Positions 34,436 to 42,921 of a DNA stretch of 64,000 bases are shown one piece after another (within the stretch, counting starts at the first letter, position 1; the number at the start of each line of letters is the position of its first letter). The position numbers and the translations under genes were made by a program. Origin of the DNA: CBDBBY01 sp965205055. GTDB lineage: Bacteria; Pseudomonadota; Alphaproteobacteria; Rhodobacterales; Rhodobacteraceae. Under the pieces are notes generated by a model. The model saw only the letters and a program-made list of their open reading frames with translations. It ran no database searches and was not told the origin of the DNA. The stretch lies in contig OZ242030.1 of NCBI GenBank assembly GCA_965205055.1, positions 2,604,001-2,668,000 of the forward strand. Direction: 5' to 3'.

Positions 34436-34996
34436 TCAGCATGCGTCAGCTGCGGCCAGACTGCGGATATTGGGCAGGAGGGCGCGAAAGGCTTCAGTAT
34501 CAGCGCGTTCCAGCCATTCGAACAGCACCATCTCGGCGGTGACCAGCGACAGGCCCGCCTCGCGCGCGCGCTCGACGGCAATCGCCTTGTCGATGTCGGT
34601 GCGCGATCCGACCGCGTCGACGCAAAATCGGATATTGTACCCTAACGCAGTGAGTCCCAGCGCTGTCTGCAGCACGCAAATATGGGATTCGGTTCCCGTC
34701 ACGACGATGTCATGGCGACCGAGGCCGCCGATCAAGTCAGTGAAACCAGCCTCGGCTGCCGCGCCGAAATGGATCTTTTCATGGACTGCGGCATTGGGCG
34801 CCAGTTCCAAAAGCCGGGGATCCGTGTGCCCCAGACCCGCAGGGTATTGTTCGGTGAATACCACGGGGACATCAAGTTTTTCGCTGGCCTCGATCAGGGC
34901 CGCGTTGCGAGTCACAATCCCGTCGATACCGCGGATGGCGGGCGCGAGCCGTTGCTGAATGTCAATCACCAGCAAGATTGAGCTTGAATGAGCCAT
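34436..34996 (-). CDS. Isochorismatase-family cysteine hydrolase
   Basis: A 186-residue hydrolase (starting at MAHSSSILL; a 7-residue longer start at 35017 is possible). The family triad is visible: Asp in LVIDIQQRLAPAI, Lys in AAVHEKIHFGAA and Cys in GTESHICVLQTALGL. Such enzymes cleave amides or ureido compounds such as nicotinamide, biuret or peroxyureidoacrylate. It is 31 bp upstream of xdhA in the same operon, so a role on a nitrogenous purine breakdown product is plausible. The substrate is undetermined. Confidence 0.8.
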   Translation of the reverse strand: MAHSSSILLVIDIQQRLAPAIRGIDGIVTRNAALIEASEKLDVPVVFTEQYPAGLGHTDPRLLELAPNAAVHEKIHFGAAAEAGFTDLIGGLGRHDIVVTGTESHICVLQTALGLTALGYNIRFCVDAVGSRTDIDKAIAVERAREAGLSLVTAEMVLFEWLERADTEAFRALLPNIRSLAAADAC

Positions 34997-35051
34997 TGTG
35001 CTGTTGGACGCGGGCAAAGTGTCGGACCTCCGGTTGCTCTTTTGGTTTATA

Positions 35052-35083
35052 TTGTGTGCAAAAATATCCGCTATTGTCTACAA
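35052..35083. promoter_or_regulatory. Tandem operator-like palindromes between xdh and deaminase units
   Basis: TTGTGTGCAA (35052-35061) and TTGTCTACAA (35074-35083) lie exactly 22 bp apart, about two helical turns, in the short divergent promoter region. The second is identical to the site at 39261. The form TTGTnTACAA is typical of GntR/FCD-type operators, but no such regulator is in the window. Proposed binding site of a shared purine-pathway regulator. Confidence 0.5.
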
Positions 35084-35115
35084 AAAGATGAACCACAGAG
35101 ACACCGGAGGTTCCA

Positions 35116-35601
35116 ATGTCAGACCAAAGAGCGACAGATATCGCAAACCTGCGCAAGGCCATGGCCGTCGCTGCGCGGTCTCAGGCCGAAGGCGCGCATC
35201 CGTTTGGCGCTGTTCTTGTCGGCCCGGACGGCGACGTTTTGCTTGAAGAAGGAAACGGCTTTCCAAAGGATGGCGGGCCGGGCCACGCGGAAACCAATCT
35301 GGCGCGAGCCGCCGCGCGCAAATATTCGCCCGAGTTTCTGGCGGGTTGCACGCTATATACTTCTGTTGAGCCGTGCTGCATGTGTGCCGGTTCAGCCTAT
35401 TGGGCCGGTATCGGCGCGATCGTCTTTGGCACGACCGAGCACGCGCTTGGTGAAATCACCGGCGATCACCCCGAAAACATGACTATGGACCTGCCGTGCC
35501 GAACCGTCATCGCAGCGGGTCGTCGCGACATTGATGTGCGCGGACCGTTCGAAGAACTGGAAGCCGAAATCCTGGATTCCCACCGCAGCTTCTGGACCTG
35601 A
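35116..35601 (+). CDS. Nucleobase deaminase, guanine-deaminase/CDA fold
   Basis: A 161-residue zinc deaminase. The motifs are H-A-E-T-N (His ligand and catalytic Glu, residues ~58-62) and E-P-C-C-M-C (two Cys ligands, residues ~85-91). The size and the MAVAARSQAEGAHPFGAVLV start suit GuaD-type guanine deaminases and related enzymes rather than tRNA deaminase TadA. It is divergent from the xdh operon, where guanine-to-xanthine deamination makes direct sense. A methylated guanine or adenine could also be the substrate. Confidence 0.82.
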   Translation: MSDQRATDIANLRKAMAVAARSQAEGAHPFGAVLVGPDGDVLLEEGNGFPKDGGPGHAETNLARAAARKYSPEFLAGCTLYTSVEPCCMCAGSAYWAGIGAIVFGTTEHALGEITGDHPENMTMDLPCRTVIAAGRRDIDVRGPFEELEAEILDSHRSFWT

Positions 35602-35664
35602 TCTTCGGCACCGACCCTGAAGCCCGCGCCGTCAACCGGAGCGGGCTTTGCCGAATTCGGTGAT

Positions 35665-36204
35665 GTGATCGAGTTGCCCGGATCAGAGCATTTTCCGATC
35701 AACAAGGGCTTCGCCGTACGGCATCACGATCTTGCCACAGCGGATGTCGCCACCGAGGGCGGCTCGCCTTTGATCGACATCTTCCGGCGCCAGTCGTGCC
35801 CCATGCCATCGCCGCTGGACCTGAAGGAGAGGCACCCGTCGGGAAGTCAGGCTTTTTATCCGCTGCAGAATCGTAAATGGCTGGCGGTCGTGTCTTCGGG
35901 CGGAGATCCCTGCGATCTTGCTGGCCTGAAGGCCTTTGCCGCGACCGAGCCGCAGGGTGTGAACTATGCTTGCAGCATCTGGAACCATTCGCTGCTGGCA
36001 TTGCAGCCCGACAGCGATTTCCTGGTCGTCGACCGGAGTTGTCTGGACAACGATCTGGACGAGCGCGAATTCACCAACTCCATCCGGCTGAGTTTATGGG
36101 CCGATAGGAACTGCGTCCCCCGAATCCGGGGCGGTGCCGCTATCACGCTGACATCAGGCCAGGCAGGAGTATGCGGACATCCATCAGCTTCGGGTTGTCG
36201 ATAA
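35665..36204 (+). CDS. allA: Ureidoglycolate lyase, abnormal start and C-terminus
   Basis: A 179-residue frame with clear ureidoglycolate lyase signatures: GGSPLIDIFRRQ, LKERHPSGSQAFYPL, EPQGVNYACSIWNHSLLAL and DFLVVDRS. The family splits ureidoglycolate to glyoxylate and urea. The frame is open upstream to 35602 and reads TLKPAP..GFAEFGDVIE, the expected N-terminus, but no ATG/GTG/TTG exists before GTG 35665; only CTG 35617 could start the full protein. The last ~25-40 residues do not look like the family and overlap an opposite-strand remnant. It may be non-functional. Confidence 0.65.
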   Translation: MIELPGSEHFPINKGFAVRHHDLATADVATEGGSPLIDIFRRQSCPMPSPLDLKERHPSGSQAFYPLQNRKWLAVVSSGGDPCDLAGLKAFAATEPQGVNYACSIWNHSLLALQPDSDFLVVDRSCLDNDLDEREFTNSIRLSLWADRNCVPRIRGGAAITLTSGQAGVCGHPSASGCR

Positions 36205-36561
36205 TCGGTGCAAGATCCGTCTGCGCCAGAATATCGCGTTCCATGTCGATGACCGGCGCGATAATGGCGCTGCTGGCGGCCGCCGCACCCAGTTGCGGGG
36301 CCAGACCGCAGCGGCCGCCAACGCTGCGTTTGATCAGGCCATCGCGGGCCAGGCGGTTCAGCCCGCGACCCTTGCCGTCCCCGAGAGCCGCGGCAAACAG
36401 CAAAGTCAGATCGTTCGGTGTCTGTGTTTCAAGACAACGCGTTTCAAGGCAGCCAGAATTTCATCGGGAACGCCGACGCCGACAAAGCCTGCGATGGTGA
36501 CGGTATCATTGCTCCTGATCAAATTGGCAGCGGCGGAAGGACTGATGGCTTTGGAGCTCAT
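36143..36561 (-). pseudogene. Acyl-CoA:carboxylate CoA-transferase remnant, internally deleted
   Basis: The minus strand from ATG 36561 reads SPSAAANLIRSNDTVTIAGFVGVGVPDEIL, the start of a propionate/acetoacetate CoA-transferase. A frameshift near 36430 follows, then DLTLLFAAALGDGKGRGLNRLA and KRSVGGRCGLAPQLGA. It then jumps directly to the family's C-terminal end (MERDILAQTDLAPIIDNPKLMD). The centre, several hundred residues, is missing. It sits between purine genes and marks a past rearrangement. Confidence 0.75.
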
Positions 36562-36581
36562 GGCTCATATTCCAATGCCTG

Positions 36582-36911
36582 TCAGTGGGTAAGGAACAGC
36601 GACATCCCGAACGGAGTGAATTTTAGTGGCAGGTGATGGTGCCGCTCCGGTTGATCAATTCCAAATGGAAAACTCGCCACCTCCTGAAAAATCTCGCCCT
36701 CATATCCTTTGGCGCGCAGATAATCCCCAATATGAAAGACCGCCAGAAAACGGCCCCGATTATGGTTCGGGGCCGAGATCATGCCGGCGATGTCGGTGAA
36801 AGCATCGTGCAAAAGCTGGCCGCCATCCGCGTGCCTCAGTTCCAAGCGCAGCCCGGCTGCCGGACAACCAAAAGCGATATCAACCGCATGTATGGAAATT
36901 CCTCCCGCCAT
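36582..36911 (-). CDS. 5-hydroxyisourate hydrolase-like protein, degenerate (copy 3)
   Basis: A 109-residue transthyretin-fold protein. The N-terminal His is kept (GISIHAVDIAFGCPAAGL), as is the HHHLPLKFTPFG strand. The catalytic Arg motif DGR reads DIAGM, and the hallmark YRGS tail is replaced by SLFLTH. The start is set at 36911, 1 bp after the upstream gene's stop. The long N-terminal frame extension is a shadow. Classical HIU hydrolysis looks unlikely. It could bind a different urate derivative or act as a partner subunit. Confidence 0.72.
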   Translation of the reverse strand: MAGGISIHAVDIAFGCPAAGLRLELRHADGGQLLHDAFTDIAGMISAPNHNRGRFLAVFHIGDYLRAKGYEGEIFQEVASFPFGIDQPERHHHLPLKFTPFGMSLFLTH

Positions 36912-36912
36912 C

Positions 36913-37269
36913 TCAGTTTCCTCTGAAGCACGAAAACCCCCAAGGCGAGAACTTGAAGGGCAGATGGACGTGAAACTCGGGATCGTGGCTTTCAAACTGA
37001 AAGGGCACGATATCGAGAAAGGGCATATTCTGTGATGCCGCAAGTCCGCGGCGTCGGAAATAGTCGGAAACATGAAACCGGGCGGTGTAGACGCCGTTCG
37101 GCTTTGGCTCTGCAAGACTTTCAGAGCAATCCGGCATGCCTTTCCTGTCGATACGGCCGGATGCAATGATCCGGCCTTGGGGATTCAGCAATTCGACGAA
37201 AAGCCCGACTGCCGGCTCCCCTCGGGTCAGATCCGCGCAATGGATCGAGAAACCGCCCGCCATGATCAT
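36913..37269 (-). CDS. 5-hydroxyisourate hydrolase-like protein, degenerate (copy 2)
   Basis: A 118-residue transthyretin-fold paralogue. It keeps FSIHCADLTRGEPAVGL with the N-terminal His and a tail F-R-G-N in place of Y-R-G-S. The Arg motif reads DRKGM rather than DGR. It starts in an ATGA overlap with the M20 peptidase stop and is 1 bp from copy 3, so all are co-translated. It is probably altered in activity compared with the tandem enzyme at 38441. Confidence 0.74.
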   Translation of the reverse strand: MIMAGGFSIHCADLTRGEPAVGLFVELLNPQGRIIASGRIDRKGMPDCSESLAEPKPNGVYTARFHVSDYFRRRGLAASQNMPFLDIVPFQFESHDPEFHVHLPFKFSPWGFSCFRGN

Positions 37270-38444
37270 GCCGACACGCGGTCAACCAGCCTCCACAGGA
37301 AATTTTCGCATTTGACGATCTGGTCGTGCATCAGGAATTCATCCGCCTTGTGGGCCTGATCGATGCAGCCCGGGCCACAGATGAAAGACGGTATGCCCGC
37401 ATCCTGAAAATGCCCGGCCTCGGTGCCGAATCCCACGCAGGTTGAACTGTTTTGACCGGACAACGCCCTGGCCAGCTCCATCACTTCATCATCTTCCGCG
37501 GTGTTCAGGGCCGCGCAGCCCGGAACGAATTCCCATTTGAAACCGGTATTAGGGTCAATGGCTTTCATTTCCGGCTCGACATGTTCTTCGACATAGCGGC
37601 GGCATTCGTTGACGTAATCCATCGGATCTTCGCCGGGCAGATAACGGATATCGAAGTCGAACGTGCACTGGGCGGCCACAATATTGACTGCAGTGCCCCC
37701 ATGAACCATGTCGGTCTGAATGGTGGTATAGGTCGGCTCTTCAAAGGCGTTGTCGTGAGGGCCTTCTTTACGCAGGCGGCGCTGAATTTGCTTCATCTTG
37801 GCGATGGCCTCACCCGCTGCCTCGACCGCGTTCACCCCCAGATGGGCGACGCCGGAATGCGACGGCCGGCCCGTGACGGTGATATGGCCACCGATCTTGC
37901 CTTTGTGGGCGCGGACCAGCCCCATCTCGGACGGCTCGCCAACAATGCAGGCCAGCGGCGCAATGCCGCGCTGCCTGAGATCTTTGAGCAGCAGAGGTAC
38001 GCCGAGACAGCCGACCTCTTCATCAAAGGACATGGCAAGGTGAATCGGGGTCTTGAGTTCACGGCCTGCGAATATCGGCGCAAACGCGGTGGCAATGGCC
38101 AGAAAACCCTTCATATCGCAGACACCACGCCCCACAACACGATCATCCAGCTTGGCCAGCGCGAACGGATCGCTGGTCCATTCCTGATCTTCGCATGGCA
38201 CCACATCGGTGTGGCCGGACAGAACAATGCCGGGGCGATCTTTGGGGCCGATCGTGGCAAAGAGATTGGCTTTTTCCCCGCTCTCGTCATGTGTCAGGAC
38301 GGATTCGATGCCCAGTTCGGCCAAATGGTCGCGCACAAAGCGGATCAATGGCAGGTTCGAGTTGCAGCTGATCGTATCATGCCCGATGAAGCGTTCGATC
38401 ATCGGGATGGAGAAAAGCGGTTCGGTCATGGCGTCCTCGTTCAT
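37266..38444 (-). CDS. M20-family amidohydrolase (ArgE/allantoate-amidohydrolase-like)
   Basis: A 392-residue metallo-hydrolase. Zinc-site motifs are LSGHTDVVP, RGVCDMKGFLA, FDEEVGCLG and a C-terminal GTEAGHFQDAGIPSFICGPG. The sequence is closest in style to acetylornithine deacetylase. Because it is embedded between HIU-hydrolase-like genes with ATGA overlaps on both sides, its true role is probably in ureide breakdown (an N-carbamoyl or N-acyl bond) rather than arginine synthesis. The start at 38444 is chosen for the overlap with the upstream stop. Confidence 0.8.
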   Translation of the reverse strand: MNEDAMTEPLFSIPMIERFIGHDTISCNSNLPLIRFVRDHLAELGIESVLTHDESGEKANLFATIGPKDRPGIVLSGHTDVVPCEDQEWTSDPFALAKLDDRVVGRGVCDMKGFLAIATAFAPIFAGRELKTPIHLAMSFDEEVGCLGVPLLLKDLRQRGIAPLACIVGEPSEMGLVRAHKGKIGGHITVTGRPSHSGVAHLGVNAVEAAGEAIAKMKQIQRRLRKEGPHDNAFEEPTYTTIQTDMVHGGTAVNIVAAQCTFDFDIRYLPGEDPMDYVNECRRYVEEHVEPEMKAIDPNTGFKWEFVPGCAALNTAEDDEVMELARALSGQNSSTCVGFGTEAGHFQDAGIPSFICGPGCIDQAHKADEFLMHDQIVKCENFLWRLVDRVSA

Positions 38445-39232
38445 GAGCCGCGATAGCAGGTATACCCCCACGGTGCGGCAAGCAGCGGAATGTGATAATG
38501 TTGGGTCGGATCGCTAACATGGAAGCACACTCTGGCGCAGGGAAAAAAGGATATTATTCCGTTGCCGGACTCCTGCCCGGTGAAATACTGATCGAAATCG
38601 AACCGGATTTCATAAGCGCCTTTTTCCAGCCGATCAGGCGCAATCAGCCACTCGGTCGTCCTGCCTTCGGCATTTGTGATCAGATTGCTCACCCGCGTGC
38701 CTGATGGTGTCCGTACTTCGACAGCCATGCCGCCCGCGCCGCCGCCGCAAGAGATGTCAATGACATGGACCGTCATGCCTGGCCCCATCGACCCCGGTGG
38801 AGGGGCGGCCTGTTCCGGAATGGTAAGATGCGTGTTCTCTTTCCGAAATCCGGTGCTCGGCGCCCGATGCGGCGGCGCGCCGCGATAGGTCGAATATCCA
38901 TAGGGCGACAGCACCAACGGAACGTGGTGGTGTTTGGAAGTGTCCGTGATTTCGAATTCGACAGGCACGGTGTTGAAGAACCCGTTGTTCACTGCGAACG
39001 CCAGACTGTACCTTCCGGTCTCGGCGGTCTCGCGGGTCAGCAGGGGGGACGGCAAGCGACCGTCGGAGTTGGTGAATGCCGATGCCACCAGATCAAGCCG
39101 GTCAGGCAGGTGCCGCAGCAGGTCGACTTTGATGCCGTCGGCAGGTCGTCCGGTCGCGAGATCCAGCATATGGGCGGTCAGGCAGGCGTCTGACCGATGG
39201 AGATCGGATTTGGGCAGATCAATGGATGTCAT
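38441..39232 (-). CDS. Tandem-domain 5-hydroxyisourate hydrolase
   Basis: A 263-residue fusion of two transthyretin-like domains. Domain 1 (residues ~10-115) has LTAHMLDLATGRPADGI, a DGR motif and tail YGYSTYRGA. After a Pro-rich linker, domain 2 (~150-263) has MTVHVIDIS, an EGR motif and tail YTCYRGS. Both keep the catalytic His, Arg and YRG(S/A) features, unlike the two single-domain copies downstream. Most bacteria have one ~110-residue protein that forms a tetramer. ATG 39232 is preferred over TTG 39241. Converts the urate-oxidase product HIU to OHCU. Confidence 0.85.
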   Translation of the reverse strand: MTSIDLPKSDLHRSDACLTAHMLDLATGRPADGIKVDLLRHLPDRLDLVASAFTNSDGRLPSPLLTRETAETGRYSLAFAVNNGFFNTVPVEFEITDTSKHHHVPLVLSPYGYSTYRGAPPHRAPSTGFRKENTHLTIPEQAAPPPGSMGPGMTVHVIDISCGGGAGGMAVEVRTPSGTRVSNLITNAEGRTTEWLIAPDRLEKGAYEIRFDFDQYFTGQESGNGIISFFPCARVCFHVSDPTQHYHIPLLAAPWGYTCYRGS

Positions 39233-39260
39233 GCCGCTCAATTTACATGAGGCTAAAAAA

Positions 39261-39270
39261 TTGTCTACAA
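39261..39270. promoter_or_regulatory. Operator-like palindrome upstream of the HIU-hydrolase operon
   Basis: TTGTCTACAA, 29 bp upstream of ATG 39232 and identical to 35074-35083. The flanks (AAA...TTC) extend the AT-rich context. Probably occupied by the same regulator as the xdh/deaminase site. Confidence 0.5.
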
Positions 39271-39739
39271 TTCAGGCTGAACTTCACGGCGCAAAACCGC
39301 AAGTTTTCCTTTGCAGGAAAGCGATTCGCCGAGTCCTGCCTGCCAGCCTCCGGGAACATCCTCGACGGATCGGCGCCGAAGAGATCGAATGCCTTCCGTT
39401 GCGTGGACGTTGGGGCCGCGGCCTGCTTGAAGCTTTCGGATTCGCCGATCAAGACGTCGTTCAGAACAACGGCGCAGAGATCGGCAAGCAGGGCAAGGAA
39501 GCTGTGCAAGTCCGGCGCGCGATTCCCCGCTTCCGGCATGATTCGGATGCGCGACATGCTCGTTTCCGCGGCTCCGGCGCGACCGGCGGGCCGGATTCGC
39601 CTGACTCCGCCCGGCGGACCTCCGACCGGACGGCGCCGCGTCAGCCAGCCCGGAAATCGCCGAGGGCCGCGTTATTCAACGGCCTCATTTTCGTTTCATG
39701 CTATGCGTTGAATTGGGAAAGGCGTTTGGGATCAAAACG

Positions 39740-40090
39740 ATGGATCAAGCGGAATTTCAGGATTGGATGTCGGCTTCGGACCGGCCGACCTCGGCGCAGC
39801 GGACGGAGGCGGCCCGTGCGCTTTCGACCGACGCGGACGAGGAGAGATCGGTCGCTGCGGTGGAGCGGAGCGTCGGCGAGAGTCGCGCATCTGCCCGCGC
39901 TGCGCGCGGTCACTCGGGCCGGCGCACATCGCTCTGAATCATTCCGCAGGTACGCACATCCGGGGGCTGTGCCGCATCCGGACGGCCGGCAACCGGCAAA
40001 GCCGCTTCAAGGGATTCCTGTTCCGCTTCCGAGGCATCTCGACGAAATATCTCGGAAACCACCTCCAAGATGCCAGCTCGCCCGCCTCGA
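39740..40090 (+). pseudogene. IS1595-like transposase remnant
   Basis: Starts MDQAEFQDWMSASDRPTSAQR, the N-terminal pattern of ISXO2-like transposases. A frame change near 39890 leads into ICPRCARSLGPAH, a zinc-ribbon half, and then a C-terminal piece FRGISTKYLGNHLQ. The DDE core is missing. The stretch before it, 39271-39739, contains frames on both strands that I do not recognise and do not call. Confidence 0.55.
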
Positions 40091-40188
40091 CCGGAACGCA
40101 AGCCCATCGACCTGCCTCGGAGCCGCCGTCAATTCGACATGCGTACGATTCGAGAAATGGGCTGGACATATAGACACGAGATGACAAA

Positions 40189-40198
40189 TTGTACACTA
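40189..40198. promoter_or_regulatory. Operator-like half-palindrome upstream of the second ABC importer
   Basis: TTGTACACTA, a weaker match to TTGTnnACnA, about 50 bp before the ATPase start. Listed because it fits the series at 35052, 39261 and 46617. Confidence 0.3.
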
Positions 40199-40249
40199 TT
40201 TGAGGCAGATGGCTGCATTCGAGGAGCTTGCGGCCTGCGGGAGGGAAAC

Positions 40250-41854
40250 ATGAGCCCAATTGGACGTGCATCAAATCCAGCCAGCCGGATATTGGCACCG
40301 GCTGAAAACGCGGGGGGTCTCAACATGCCGCCGTTCCTGAAGGTTGAGAACGTCACCAAACGATTCCATCAGGTTGTCGCCAATGACCGGGTCAATTTCG
40401 ATGTTGCGGCCGGTGAAATTCATTGCTTGCTGGGAGAGAATGGAGCCGGAAAATCCACCATCGCCGAATGCATCTACGGGTTTTACAAACCTGAAGAAGG
40501 CACAATTTATGTGAACGGAGAAGCTGCCCGACTGGAATCGCCGGCGGATTCGATCGCAAGTGGCATCGGTATGGTGCACCAGCACTTCGTCCTGGTCGAC
40601 TCCATGACCGTGCTGGAAAATATCGTCGTCGGGACCGACGCTGCAACCGCGGTTCTGGACCTGAAATCGTCCGAATACCGCATTCTGAAGATCTGCGAAC
40701 GCTACGAAGTCGAAATCGATCTGCACGCCAAAATCTGGCAGTTGCCGGTCGGCACGCAGCAGTGGGTGGAAATCCTCAAGGCGCTGTTTCTTGGGGCGAA
40801 GCTTCTGATCATGGACGAACCCACGGCGGTTTTGACGCCGCAGGAATCCCGCCGACTGTTCCAGATTTTCAATGAAATGACCAATGACGGCATGTCGGTC
40901 ATCCTGATCAGCCACAAGTTGGATGAGGTCATGCAATCCGACCGGGTCACGGTTTTGCGCCGCGGCAAAGTGGTCGGAACAGTTGCCACCACCGAGACAT
41001 CCAAAAGCGAACTGACCAATCTTATGGTCGGCCGCGAGGTCGAACTGCGCGTGAAACGAGACGCGCACCAGTGTGGTGCGCCGATGCTTGAAATCAGCGG
41101 GTTGAAAGCCAAGAACGATTTTGGCGCCGAAAAACTCAGCGGCATTGATCTGACCGTTCACCGGGGCGAAATCGTCGGAATTGCCGGGGTTGCCGGAAAT
41201 GGGCAGGGCGAATTGTTCGAAACCCTGATGGGTGTGCGCAGTGCTACTGGCGGGACGGTCAAGCTGGATGGCGTCGACATCACCAACAACGCTCCGGTAG
41301 AGGTGCAGCATCAGGGCATGGGCTATATTCCGGATGATCGTCTTTCCGATGGCTTGATTGGCAATTTCGACATTCAGAACAACATCGTGCTGGGACATCA
41401 CCGGGAACCGCCCATTGCCAATGGCGGTTTTCTGAACTTCCGCAAGATGGGCGAGATTGCCCGCCGCGCGATTGACGAATTCGAAATCAAGACCCCGTCC
41501 GAGTTGACAACCACCCGGACTCTATCGGGCGGCAACGCTCAGAAGGTGATCGTTGCTCGTGAATTCGCCCAAGCCACCAAGATGCTGCTGGCCAACCAGC
41601 CGTCGCGCGGTCTGGACGTGGGCGTGATCGAATACATGCACGCGCGTCTTCTGGAAAAGCGGCGCAACGACTATGGAATCCTGATGGCCTCGGAAGAGTT
41701 GGAAGAACTGTTCAGCCTCGCGGACCGCGTTCTGGTGATCTTCAAGGGGCGGATAATGGGCGAGTTCACCTCGGAAAACGCCGACATAGAACAAATAGGC
41801 CTGCTGATGGCTGGCCACGGAACCGAACTGTCCGAGAATGCGGGGGCGTCTTAA
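40250..41854 (+). CDS. ABC transporter ATP-binding protein, double ATPase (second BMP-type importer)
   Basis: A 534-residue fused ATPase. Domain 1 has Walker A GENGAGKST and the Walker B region LLIMDEPTAVLT. Domain 2 has the degenerate GVAGNGQGEL and signature LSGGNAQKVIVAREF. ATG 40250 is used because GGGAGGGAAAC precedes it; MPPFLKVEN at 40325 is the domain start and a possible alternative. It ends in TAATG, coupled to the permease. Its organisation parallels 24932-28457, so the window holds two separate nucleobase-type importers. Confidence 0.87.
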   Translation: MSPIGRASNPASRILAPAENAGGLNMPPFLKVENVTKRFHQVVANDRVNFDVAAGEIHCLLGENGAGKSTIAECIYGFYKPEEGTIYVNGEAARLESPADSIASGIGMVHQHFVLVDSMTVLENIVVGTDAATAVLDLKSSEYRILKICERYEVEIDLHAKIWQLPVGTQQWVEILKALFLGAKLLIMDEPTAVLTPQESRRLFQIFNEMTNDGMSVILISHKLDEVMQSDRVTVLRRGKVVGTVATTETSKSELTNLMVGREVELRVKRDAHQCGAPMLEISGLKAKNDFGAEKLSGIDLTVHRGEIVGIAGVAGNGQGELFETLMGVRSATGGTVKLDGVDITNNAPVEVQHQGMGYIPDDRLSDGLIGNFDIQNNIVLGHHREPPIANGGFLNFRKMGEIARRAIDEFEIKTPSELTTTRTLSGGNAQKVIVAREFAQATKMLLANQPSRGLDVGVIEYMHARLLEKRRNDYGILMASEELEELFSLADRVLVIFKGRIMGEFTSENADIEQIGLLMAGHGTELSENAGAS

Positions 41855-42921
41855 TGGCAATCACTCTTGAAAAGCGGGTGACGAACAACCCGGTCTGGCA
41901 GGTTTCTTCAATCCTGATCGCACTGGCGGGAGCGGTGCTGGTCAGCGCTCTGCTGCTGAAAAGCGCCGGTTCAGACCTGCAGGTGGCATTCGGGGCCATT
42001 CTTGACGGGGCTTTTGGCGGTTTCCGGGCGACAACCAAGACCCTTGCCAAGGCGACGCCGCTGATCCTGACCGGCATTGCCGTGGCCGTCGCGTTCCGCG
42101 CCAAGATCTGGAACATCGGTGCCGAAGGTCAATTGTTCGCGGGCGCGATGACCTCTTACTGGGCCTATCTGATCGTAGGTCCGGCGCCGGGCGTGTACCT
42201 GATCCCGCTGCTGTTCATGGCCGGTTTTGTCGGCGGCGGCCTATATGGCGGTCTGGCAGGATATCTGCGCGCCAAGTTCCAGGTCAACGAAGTTCTGACA
42301 ACCGTGATGCTGAACTACGTGATCACATTCTTCCTGTCCTTCATGCTCGTGTCGGGACCTTGGCGGGACCAGTCCAGCTTTTACCAGCAGACGCCCCGGA
42401 TCGACAAATCGGTCTGGCTGCCCAATCTGCTTGATTCCGGCAAGCTGCATATCGGTTTTGCGGTCGCGGTTTTTTGTGCCGTCGCGATCTATGTGATGCT
42501 GACGCGCACATCGCTCGGCTATGAAATCCGGGCGGTCGGCATGAACCCGCGCGCATCCCGCTTCAAGGGCATCAACATCCAGCGCACCGCGGTTTTGGTC
42601 ATGTTGCTGAGCGGCGGTCTGGCCGGTTTGGCCGGGGTGATTGAAGTCTTCGGCGTTCATCACCGCCTGAAACCGGACGTATCCGTCGGGTTCGGTTTCA
42701 CCGGCATCATCGTCGCCGTATTGGCGATGCTGAACCCGCTGGCCGTGGTGCCTGTCGCAATTCTGTTTGGTGCTTTCGCCAACGGAGGCATCAAGATGCA
42801 GATCGCGACAGGCGTTCCAAATGCCATTACATCGGCCATCGAAGCCATCGTCTTGCTGTTCTTCCTGGCAGCGGCCGCACTGACGCGTTTCAAGATTGTC
42901 TGGAGGGATAGACATGGGTGA
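41854..42921 (+). CDS. ABC transporter permease (BMP-type importer 2)
   Basis: A 355-residue membrane protein with family segments AVAFRAKIWNIGAEGQLFAGA and VGFGFTGIIVAVLAMLNPLAVV. It overlaps the ATPase stop by 1 bp and the next permease by 8 bp. First channel half of the second purine/nucleoside importer. Confidence 0.88.
   Translation: MAITLEKRVTNNPVWQVSSILIALAGAVLVSALLLKSAGSDLQVAFGAILDGAFGGFRATTKTLAKATPLILTGIAVAVAFRAKIWNIGAEGQLFAGAMTSYWAYLIVGPAPGVYLIPLLFMAGFVGGGLYGGLAGYLRAKFQVNEVLTTVMLNYVITFFLSFMLVSGPWRDQSSFYQQTPRIDKSVWLPNLLDSGKLHIGFAVAVFCAVAIYVMLTRTSLGYEIRAVGMNPRASRFKGINIQRTAVLVMLLSGGLAGLAGVIEVFGVHHRLKPDVSVGFGFTGIIVAVLAMLNPLAVVPVAILFGAFANGGIKMQIATGVPNAITSAIEAIVLLFFLAAAALTRFKIVWRDRHG

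Noticed and set aside
37266..38444. Calling the M20 hydrolase argE (arginine biosynthesis)
   Set aside because: The sequence style fits, but translational coupling on both sides to HIU-hydrolase-like genes makes a ureide or N-acyl role more likely, so no symbol was assigned.
39243..39557. A 104-codon minus-strand frame just upstream of the tandem HIU hydrolase
   Set aside because: Its 3' end contains the TTGTCTACAA site and the likely promoter, and the product resembles no family I know.
38934..40184. A 416-codon plus-strand frame over the HIU hydrolase start and downstream region
   Set aside because: It crosses the start of a clear gene on the other strand, an operator-like site and a transposase remnant. 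No homology is visible.
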